A stretch of DNA of 34,407 bases from Chitinophagaceae bacterium (GTDB lineage Bacteria > Bacteroidota > Bacteroidia > Chitinophagales > Chitinophagaceae), in the NCBI GenBank assembly GCA_025455365.1, contig JALOMP010000002.1, positions 1-34,407 on the forward strand, written 5' to 3'. This document shows positions 1 to 8,100 of this stretch, in pieces (the stretch's first letter is position 1; each line of letters begins with the position of its first letter). A program made the translations under genes and the position numbers. The notes beneath the pieces were generated by a model. That model saw nothing but the letters and a program-made list of their open reading frames with translations. It searched no databases and had not been told where the DNA came from.

Positions 1-1
1 G

Positions 2-694
2 AAAGGATGGATCGACTACGTGGCACCCCAGTTGTACTGGGAGTTCAGCCACCCCAACGCGCCTTTCCAGCCACTGCTGGACTGGTGGAGCAGGAATTCC
101 TACGGCAAGGCATGCTATATCGGGTTGGGGTACTACAAGGCAGGCATCAATGCCACCTGGCGGGATCGAACGCTGATCCCCCGGCAGCTGGCAGCCATCC
201 GGCAAACTCCCAACGTGCATGGTGCCGTATATTTCAGCAGCAAGTCATTCCAGGGAAACCCGCTGGGATGGAATGATTCCCTGAAATCAAACTATTACAA
301 ATATCCGGCCCTGATACCAGCCATGCCGTGGATTCCCGGCAACAGGCCCCCCGCCCCCAGGATCCTGGCGGTAACGCAAACGGACAAACGAAAATTGACC
401 TGCCAGGTGGCTCCAGCTTCAAGTCCGGGGGAATCCATCCGGTTGCTCGCGGTCTACCGGCAGACGGATGGAGCACCAGGTTCCCGGGAAGCCATCCTGG
501 TGCAGACCCTTCCATTCCAGGATACCCTGGAGGTGATTATAGACCTTCCGGAAGACTCCCGTCAGAACCTGGTCTATTTTACCTATGTCAGTCATACCAA
601 TACGGAGTCCGACCCGGCAGAAGCCCCGCAGTCAAGGATGGTGATCCGGAAGGAAAAGGATGGTGCCTGGCAATGGAAGATCGCTGCGGATTAA
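2..694 (+). CDS. Family 10-like glycosyl hydrolase (GHL10/DUF187-type), C-terminal fragment; 5' end outside window
   Basis: Open frame runs in from the window edge (KGWIDYVAPQLYWEFSHPNAPFQPLLDWWSRN...). 'DYVAPQLYW' and 'VYFSSKSF' are GHL10-like; followed by a C-terminal Fn3-like region. Confidence 0.7.
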   Translation, partial: KGWIDYVAPQLYWEFSHPNAPFQPLLDWWSRNSYGKACYIGLGYYKAGINATWRDRTLIPRQLAAIRQTPNVHGAVYFSSKSFQGNPLGWNDSLKSNYYKYPALIPAMPWIPGNRPPAPRILAVTQTDKRKLTCQVAPASSPGESIRLLAVYRQTDGAPGSREAILVQTLPFQDTLEVIIDLPEDSRQNLVYFTYVSHTNTESDPAEAPQSRMVIRKEKDGAWQWKIAAD

Positions 695-697
695 CGG

Positions 698-1141
698 CTA
701 CTTGCCCCTGATCAGCAATACCCCCGCCACCAGCAATACAAAGCCCAGCATTTTCGTCCAGCTGACAGGGTTCACGGGAATTCCCAGCCATCCGTAATGG
801 TCCATCAGGACGCTCATGATCAGTTGCCCGCTTACGATCAGGGCGAATGCCAGGCCCGCACCCAGCCTCGGAATCAGTACAATGATCCCGGTTACATAAA
901 CGGCGCCGATCAGTCCCCCTACCCAGTGATACCATTGTGTTTCCCGGGCAAGGGTTGCATTGAAACCCGCCCGGATGGAAAATGCATAGATCAACAGGGC
1001 GATGGTACCCGTGAGAAATGAAATGGTAGCCCCAATTACCGGGTGACCGAAAGTCCGCATCAGCTTGCCGTTGAGGGCCGCCTGGATCGGCAGGATCGCG
1101 CCCATGACCAGGGTCAGGAGCATCAGGATTGTTTTTTGCAT
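698..1141 (-). CDS. DMT-family/YdcZ (DUF606)-like small membrane transporter
   Basis: 147 aa from MQKTILMLLTLVMGAILPIQAALNGKL..., four hydrophobic segments, typical DUF606 start. ORF track extends to 1312, but Met at 1141 is the natural start. Confidence 0.75.
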   Translation of the reverse strand: MQKTILMLLTLVMGAILPIQAALNGKLMRTFGHPVIGATISFLTGTIALLIYAFSIRAGFNATLARETQWYHWVGGLIGAVYVTGIIVLIPRLGAGLAFALIVSGQLIMSVLMDHYGWLGIPVNPVSWTKMLGFVLLVAGVLLIRGK

Positions 1142-1187
1142 GTTGGCTGCTGGATTTAAATGTGGATGATCAGGCCGGCCATGTCCC

Positions 1188-1484
1188 TCATTGATTCTTG
1201 CCCTCCAACCTGTTGACATAGTCGAGGCTGCCCAGCCTGAACCTGAATGCGATGCCGCTGGACTTCTCCAGCTTCCATTCCTGTTTGCAAACCAGCCCCA
1301 GCCGGTCCGCATAAAAGGACGGCGGAATGGCCGCCCCTTGGCTTACACGGATTGCCTGCGGAACCGTCGGCATGCCTGCAGCATCAGCGGAACGGGGCTG
1401 CACAAAGTTTTTTTGTGCAAATATGTTATTGTATAAACCATTGAATAACAATGTTATAATAATAATTAAAAATCCTTTGTACAT
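1188..1484 (-). CDS. Small exported protein of unknown function
   Basis: 98 aa from MYKGFLIIIITLLFNGLYNNIFAQKN... (signal peptide) with C-terminal 'CKQEWKLEKSSGIAFRFRLGSLDYVNRLEGKNQ'. Confidence 0.6.
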   Translation of the reverse strand: MYKGFLIIIITLLFNGLYNNIFAQKNFVQPRSADAAGMPTVPQAIRVSQGAAIPPSFYADRLGLVCKQEWKLEKSSGIAFRFRLGSLDYVNRLEGKNQ

Positions 1485-1571
1485 GTTATCTGGATTTATT
1501 TGTAAATTTAGGCTTGATTTTTGTGGCAAAGAGCGATTTTTTTCGTTCCAAGAAGTACTGATTATATAACC

Positions 1572-3065
1572 ATGGCCCTTCACCAGAGTTTACAGCAAAA
1601 GTTACTGCAGAAACTGTCGCCACAGCAAATTCAGCTGATGAAATTGCTGCAGGTGCCCACGGCCAATCTTGAGGAGCGTATTAAGGAGGAGATGGAAGAG
1701 AACCCGGCGCTTGAACAGTCTGAAGAAGGGCATGAAGAAAATTACGAGGACGACCAGGGCGATGAATTTGAGGGGTCTGATGATGAGGATTATGAAATGG
1801 ATGGCAGTGAGGATGAATATGGGAATATCGATATTTCCGAATACGTGCATGACGAGGATGAAGTGGGGGATTATCGTCTGAGGGATGAACATTACCCTGA
1901 ATTGGAAGAAGGGAAGACCATGCCCCACCGGGTGGAAACCAGTTTTCACGAGTCTTTGCTGGAACAGCTGGGGCTGATGAACCTCAGTGAACACGAACTT
2001 CGGGTAGCCGAACAGGTGATTGGCAGTATTGACGACGATGGGTACCTGCGCAGGGAAACGACGGCCATTGTGGATGATCTTGCTTTCCGGCAGAATATTC
2101 AGACATCCGCCCAGGAGGTGGAATTATTGATTCGCAGGATACAGCTGTTTGATCCGCCCGGCATCGCCGCCCGCAACCTGCAGGAGTGCCTCCTGTTACA
2201 GTTGTATCGCAAGCAGGACACGGTCAGGGACGTTGCCGTGGACTGGGCCATTGAGATCCTGGAACACTATTTTGAGGAGTTTACCAAGAAGCATTACGAG
2301 AAGATACAGAAGGGCCTCAACCTGTCTGACGAGGATATCAGGGATGCGGTGGGACAGATCATCAAACTGAACCCCAAGCCCGGCGGCAACGTGGGCGAGA
2401 CAAACAAAGGGGAAACCTATGTAATCCCGGATTTCTTCATATACAACAACAACGGGAAGCTGGAGCTTTCCCTGAATTCAAAGAATGCGCCGGATTTACG
2501 GATCAGCGAAGGATATCGGGATATGCTGAGGGATTATGAGAAAGGCAGCAAGAAGGATAAGCGACAAAAGGAAGCGGTCCTGTTCATCAAGCAGAAAATT
2601 GATGCGGCCAAGTGGTTTATAGACGCGATCAAACAGCGCCAGAATACCCTGATGCTTACCATGCAGGCCATCCTGGACCACCAGCAAGAATTCTTTTTCA
2701 CGGGTGACGAGACCACCCTTAAGCCCATGATCCTGAAAGACATCGCTGAAGTGACCAACCTGGACATTTCCACGGTAAGCCGTGTGGCCAACAGCAAATT
2801 CGTGCAGACGGAATTCGGCACCTACCGGTTGAAGTTTTTCTTCAGTGAATCCCTGAGTACGGAAAGCGGTGAGGAGGTTTCAACCCGCGAGGTAAAGAAG
2901 ATCCTCAGCAACTTTGTGGAGGGGGAAAATAAAAAGAAGCCCCTGAGTGATGAGAAATTGACGGACATGCTTCAGGAAAAAGGATATAATATTGCACGGC
3001 GAACAGTGGCCAAATACAGGGAACAACTGAACATTCCCGTTGCCCGATTGCGGAAAGCGCTATAA
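1572..3065 (+). CDS. rpoN: RNA polymerase sigma-54 factor
   Basis: N-terminal Q-rich activator region (MALHQSLQQKLLQKLSPQQIQLMKLLQ), acidic region, core-binding domain, HTH (DISTVSRVANSKFVQTEFGTYRLKFFFSE) and RpoN box (ARRTVAKYREQLNIP). Confidence 0.97.
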   Translation: MALHQSLQQKLLQKLSPQQIQLMKLLQVPTANLEERIKEEMEENPALEQSEEGHEENYEDDQGDEFEGSDDEDYEMDGSEDEYGNIDISEYVHDEDEVGDYRLRDEHYPELEEGKTMPHRVETSFHESLLEQLGLMNLSEHELRVAEQVIGSIDDDGYLRRETTAIVDDLAFRQNIQTSAQEVELLIRRIQLFDPPGIAARNLQECLLLQLYRKQDTVRDVAVDWAIEILEHYFEEFTKKHYEKIQKGLNLSDEDIRDAVGQIIKLNPKPGGNVGETNKGETYVIPDFFIYNNNGKLELSLNSKNAPDLRISEGYRDMLRDYEKGSKKDKRQKEAVLFIKQKIDAAKWFIDAIKQRQNTLMLTMQAILDHQQEFFFTGDETTLKPMILKDIAEVTNLDISTVSRVANSKFVQTEFGTYRLKFFFSESLSTESGEEVSTREVKKILSNFVEGENKKKPLSDEKLTDMLQEKGYNIARRTVAKYREQLNIPVARLRKAL

Positions 3066-3069
3066 TCCC

Positions 3070-3717
3070 ATGAGCTTACCATCCTCCCAACCTGTGTTCA
3101 ATGCGCCTTTCAGGTTCTTTGCGCAGTTCGTTTCCATCATTTTCCACCCTTTGTTTATGGGGGTATGGATGATGGCTTACATCACCTACCTGCACCCCAC
3201 ACTTTTTATCGCCGTTTCCGGTCAGAGCCGCTTGTTGAAGTTTGTCACATTCCTCAACAACAACCTGGTTTTCCCTTTGCTGGTGGTATTTCTCCTGAAG
3301 GGACTCGGGTTCAGCCAGTCTGTACTCCTTCGAACCCAGAAGGAAAGGATTGTGCCGTATGTGGCTTCCAGTATCTTTTTTTTCTGGACCTGGAATGTGT
3401 TCAACCACCAGCCGGATGCTCCGCAGGTACTTCGGGACATGTGCCAGGGTATTTTCTTTGCCACCTCCGCGGCATTGATGCTGAATAGCTTTTTCAAGAT
3501 CAGTATGCACGCGATCGGAATGGGTGGCCTGGTTGGTTTAATGCTGGTCATCGCCCTTAGCGGGCAGGCTTATTCGCCCTGGCCAATGGCAGCGGGCATA
3601 TTCCTGGCAGGACTGGTTTCCTCCGCGAGACTGATGGTGTCTGACCATCATCCCTTTGATATTCTCTCCGGCCTGGTGCTGGGATTCCTGGCGCAACTCA
3701 TCGCCTGGTATCTATAA
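3070..3717 (+). CDS. PAP2-like integral membrane protein (degenerate phosphatase motifs)
   Basis: Multiple TM segments; C-terminal 'ARLMVSDHHPFDILSG' matches (S)R-x5-H-x3-D of PAP2 with Ala for Ser. Starts 4 nt after the rpoN stop. Confidence 0.65.
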   Translation: MSLPSSQPVFNAPFRFFAQFVSIIFHPLFMGVWMMAYITYLHPTLFIAVSGQSRLLKFVTFLNNNLVFPLLVVFLLKGLGFSQSVLLRTQKERIVPYVASSIFFFWTWNVFNHQPDAPQVLRDMCQGIFFATSAALMLNSFFKISMHAIGMGGLVGLMLVIALSGQAYSPWPMAAGIFLAGLVSSARLMVSDHHPFDILSGLVLGFLAQLIAWYL

Positions 3718-3727
3718 AAAAAATAAG

Positions 3728-3750
3728 CCCAGTCTCCGTAGCAGACTGGA
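3728..3750. terminator. Probable bidirectional hairpin terminator between convergent genes
   Basis: CCAGTCT-ccgtagc-AGACTGG stem-loop between the 3' ends at 3717(+) and 3779(-), with an A-run on its left side. Confidence 0.6.
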
Positions 3751-3778
3751 CTTTACCTAACCATGGTTAAATCCCACC

Positions 3779-4573
3779 TTAACCATTGAGAATTTTGGAA
3801 TTGCTCAGGTATTTTTTATCCGGAAAGTATACAAAGAGTACGTTCCCGTTTTTGATATGATCTATGATTTGACGGTTGACTTTCCCTGGCAATGCAGGAC
3901 AACCGTAACTCCTTCCCAGGTATCCTTTCCTGCTGATGACATCCTCGTTGGCATAGTCCGCGGCATGCATGACGATGGCGCGGGACATGGCCTGGTCGTT
4001 GTATCCTTTTTCCAATCCATCCAGTTTCAGCGAGTAGCCGTTAGATCCCTGGTAAGTTCCCCTTGTAACGTAGAAGCCAAGACTGCTTTTATGTGAGCGG
4101 GGCTGGTTGGAAAAACTGCGTGCAAATTCTTCACCCGTACCGCGTCCGTGGGCTACCACAGAATGGAAAAGCACATCCTGCGATTTAAGATCAATCACAA
4201 CCAGCCTTTTCTGGCGGGATGACTTGCTGAAATCCACGATCGTAAGGATGCTGTCTGGGCTGATTTGACCTTCCCGGCTGAGTTTGTCAAAACCCTTCAT
4301 GGCCATTTCAAACACGGGGCGTGAAACACCGAAATTTTCCAATCCCGCAGCGGCATAAAACAGGTCTGCTGCTGAAATGGACTTGGCCACACTTAAACCA
4401 GGGGTAAAACGGAAGACGTTTTCGTATGAAAGCTTATCCACCGGGAGGTTTGCTTTCTTGCCTGCGATCATCATGGGTGCAAGTATGATGGCAGCTGCTA
4501 TGATGAGCCGGGGTACGGACGTTTTCATGGATTGGGTCTTCACGGATGACCTGCTAAAAACGAGCTTCCTCAT
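3779..4573 (-). CDS. Murein L,D-transpeptidase catalytic domain (YkuD_2-like) exported protein
   Basis: Signal peptide plus 'VMHAADYANEDVISRKGYLGRSYGCPALPGKV' (His...SxGCPALP). Confidence 0.85.
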   Translation of the reverse strand: MRKLVFSRSSVKTQSMKTSVPRLIIAAAIILAPMMIAGKKANLPVDKLSYENVFRFTPGLSVAKSISAADLFYAAAGLENFGVSRPVFEMAMKGFDKLSREGQISPDSILTIVDFSKSSRQKRLVVIDLKSQDVLFHSVVAHGRGTGEEFARSFSNQPRSHKSSLGFYVTRGTYQGSNGYSLKLDGLEKGYNDQAMSRAIVMHAADYANEDVISRKGYLGRSYGCPALPGKVNRQIIDHIKNGNVLFVYFPDKKYLSNSKILNG

Positions 4574-4739
4574 GTGATATTGCCTTTTTAAAATGAAAAA
4601 ACCAACCCGTTTGAATAGTTAGTTGGTTATAATAATTTTCTACCGGATAATCAGTACTCGTATTCTCAAAAGCGCACAAAAATAGCCAAGTTATCCCTGT
4701 CCGGAGGCACAAATAGTCGCAACAGCTATGATACAGCCC

Positions 4740-4758
4740 TTTCCGGGCATCCCGGAAA
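4740..4758. other. Perfect 8-bp stem / 3-nt loop hairpin in divergent intergenic region
   Basis: TTTCCGGG-CAT-CCCGGAAA read directly. Confidence 0.6.
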
Positions 4759-4812
4759 ATGCCTCGCAATTTGGGCTAATGAATTGATCAACAGGAGAAT
4801 ATACACAGCAAC

Positions 4813-4843
4813 AAAAAAAACGGGGGTTGTAGCCCCTGTTTTT
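4813..4843. terminator. Hairpin with flanking A/T tracts (terminator-like) inside a divergent intergenic region
   Basis: AAAAAAAA-CGGGGG-ttgtag-CCCCTG-TTTTT; T8 tract after the stem when read leftward, T5 when read rightward. Confidence 0.55.
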
Positions 4844-5034
4844 ACATGCAGGGTTTAACATTTTGTTTTACCTGGCATTAACCATTTGCGGATCGCAATA
4901 AAAGAGCTTCCTGATAATTTCATAATATGTTTTTTCATTGTATATTCACATTGTACAATCCGTCCACCCTTATACAAACCTCCCGGAATTTTTAGGAATT
5001 CCTGACTTTTGCTCAATACCTCTCATTCCAGCTC

Positions 5035-5055
5035 AACCACCCAGACCGGGTGGTT
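5035..5055 (+). promoter_or_regulatory. Perfect 8-bp stem-loop in presumptive leader of the first giant gene
   Basis: AACCACCC-agacc-GGGTGGTT; the 3' arm overlaps an alternative GGTT-tcg-AACC hairpin (5052-5062). Confidence 0.45.
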
Positions 5056-5156
5056 TCGAACCCTGATTAGCGGCCCTTACCTGCTTACCTCCACACAAAC
5101 AGCATCCTTTATCCGGGGAATTCCATCCTTTTAATCATTACTAAACGCTTTGAGAA

Positions 5157-8100
5157 ATGAATTGTGAATCCATGTTTGCAATAGCAGGCAAACTGTGTAC
5201 CCCTAACCTTATGTTTACACTTTTACGACGTTGTATCATCTGGATGATACCCGCCATGCTGGCATGCGTCCAGTTACAGGCCCAGAACCCCATTGCCAAT
5301 GAAAATGCCCTGCCTGGCAACCCCCAGTGGGAATGGGATGTGTCCGCTTCGGGTGATCCAAGCATCCAGGGTTTTTCCACGGACATGAGTGTCAATAAGG
5401 GCAATACCGTCCGGTTCAAAGTCAGGATTACAGGGACCAACAAGAACTTCAGCATACGCATTTACAGGCTAGGATATTACCAGGGCAATGGCGCAAGGCT
5501 GATTGCCAACCTTGGTACGGTTACAGGAACCTCACAGCCAAGTCCAAACGTAGATGCCAGCATTGGGCTCATGGATTACGGAAACTGGTCCGTCACCGCA
5601 TCCTGGCAGGTTCCCTCCAACGCGGTCACCGGTATCTATATCGCCCTGTTGCAAAGGCAGGATAACGGCGGTTCCAGCCATATCTATTTCATCGTACGCG
5701 ATGACGGATCCAGCGCGCCCATATTATTTAAAACATCAGATGCCACCTGGCAGGCATATAACAGTTACGGGGGATACAGTTTTTATGGCGGCAGCACCGG
5801 TAACATATCCGGTAGGGCAGATAAACTGAGTTACAACCGGCCGTTTAATACGCGCAGTGTTAAACCCGAATGTTTCCTGTTCAACGCCGAGTATCCCATG
5901 TTGCGCTGGCTGGAAAGGAATGGGTACGATATGGCTTATGTCACGGATGTAGACCTGGAACGAACCACCACACCCATCACCACCGCAAACCGGCAGGTGT
6001 TGCTTTCCGTGGGTCATGACGAATACTGGTCGCAGAACATGCGCAACGTCTATGAGAATGCTCGCAACGCGGGTGTGCACCTGGCATTTTTCAGTGGTAA
6101 TGAAGTGTATTGGAAAACGCGTTGGGAGAATAATAACCGTACGCTGGTTTGTTACAAGGAAGGATACAATGGCCAGGGCGAGTACAACTGCGGAGGCAAT
6201 TGTGACCCAGTGGGAGGGGTATGGACGGGACGCTGGCGAAACGGGTGCGAGTTTGGGGAAGATGGCTGTCGCCCCGAGAATGCACTCACCGGCCAGCTCA
6301 GCTGGACGGAGTCTTCCCTTGCCATGCAGGTGCCATCTGATTACAAAAATCTACCCTTCTGGCGCAACACCAGTATTGCGAACCTCCAGCCGGGCCAGGT
6401 GGCTACGCTCACAGACCAGACCCTGGGCTACGAATGGAATTATGAACAGAGTGATTATGCCTGGGCGAACCCGCAGGGTAGGGTTACCATGTCCAGAACC
6501 ACTTTTAATGGCATGACCCATATGCTGTCCCTGTATACGCACAGCAGCGGTGCCATCGTTTTCGGGGCCGGTACGGTACAGTGGTCCTGGGGTCTGGATG
6601 ATGTGCATGACCGGGGAAACCCGGCTCCTTCGAGGGATATGCAGCAGGCCACCGCCAACCTGTTTATAGACATGGGGGTTCTGCCGGCCACACCACAGGA
6701 AGACCTGGTGGTACCTGCTCCCCCGAGCCCGCCTTCCGGTACTAATTATGCGATTTTCACCAACCAGCTGCCCACCAACCAGAACCAGCGTGACAATACC
6801 TTGGGCATCGTGGTAGGGACCCGATTCAGATCCAATACTGCCGGCTCTGTCACCGCCTTCCGTTTTTATAAAGGCGCCGGAAATACCGGCACGCATATTG
6901 GCCAGCTGTGGACCAATACCGGTACACTGCTCGGACAAGCCACTTTCACCAACGAAACGGCTTCCGGCTGGCAACAGGTGAACCTGGCAAACCCGATTTC
7001 CATCAGCGCCAATGTCGATTATATCGTGTCTTACCATTCCAGCCAGGGCTATTACAGCACCACCGGCAGGTTCTTCCTGAACAGCGTGGTTAACGGCCCG
7101 CTGACCGCTCCGGCGGATGCTACCGGCAGGCGTAATGGTTTGTATAAATATTCAGCAACGCCCATCTTCCCGGATGAGACGTATGAACAGGAAAACTATT
7201 TTGTGGATGTGGTGTTCTCTCCACCCGCGCCACAAGATGGAACGCCACCAACCGTAACGTCGATCGCTCCTGCTCAGGGTGCAACAGGGATATCTACCGG
7301 CACGTCCGTGACCGCAGACTTCAGTGAAGCACTGGATCCTTCAAGGGTCAATGGCACAAATGCCTTCTTAAGGGCGGGCGCTTCAACTATCGCTGCATCG
7401 GTATCATACAGTTCTGCAAGCAACCGGATAACCATCGCACCCAGTTCTTCATTGTCCGGCGGCGTCACGTACACCGTTACCCTGAAGGGAGGCTCAACCG
7501 GAATCCGTGATGTTGCCGGTAACGCGCTGGCCAACGACTATACCTGGAGCTTTACCACGGTTTCTGCCCCGGTGCAGTCGGGCACTTGCCCCTGCACGGT
7601 ATTCAATACTTCGCAGGCGGTACAACCATCCTCATCCATTGCCAAAAACGACGGTTCCCCGTTGAATATCGGGATGAAGTTCATCCCCAGTCAGAATGGA
7701 TTTGTCACGGCCCTCCGTTTCTATAAGTCCATCAACCACAGCGGTACCCATACGGGCCAGTTGTACAATGCGAACGGCACGCTGCTGGCCAGCGCCGTGT
7801 TCACCAATGAAACGGCATCGGGCTGGCAGCAGGTAAACCTGTCCACAGCGGTTGCGGTTACGGCCGGCACCACCTACATCGTGTCTTACCACAGTGCGGA
7901 GGGCAATTACAGCACGACGGTGGGATATTTTGACGCGTCCGTGGTGAGTGGCCCGCTGACAGCGCCATCTACGGGTTCCAGCGGTGGTAACGGCTTGTAT
8001 TTATACGGCGCCACACCGGCGATGCCAGTAAGTAGTTATAATGCCAGTAACTATTGGGTGGATGCCGTGTTCACGGAAAGCACGCAGGGAGACCAGACCG

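Noticed and set aside
1399-1419. Perfect hairpin TGCACAAA-gtttt-TTTGTGCA
   Set aside because: Lies inside the signal-peptide/mature boundary of the 1188-1484 gene; most likely coincidental coding sequence.
4873-4889. Possible sigma-54 promoter (TGGCATTAACCATTTGC), attractive because rpoN is nearby
   Set aside because: Spacing between GG and GC is 12 bp rather than the required 10 bp.
5048-5066. tRNA T-arm-like GGTTTCGAACCC
   Set aside because: No acceptor, D or anticodon arms in the expected positions; explained by the local hairpins.
6351-7037. 228-aa - strand ORF inside the first giant gene (and similar antisense ORFs at 10289-10993)
   Set aside because: Shadow ORFs of repeat-containing coding sequence; the two 86-aa copies at 7632 and 8487 merely mirror the DUF4082 duplication.
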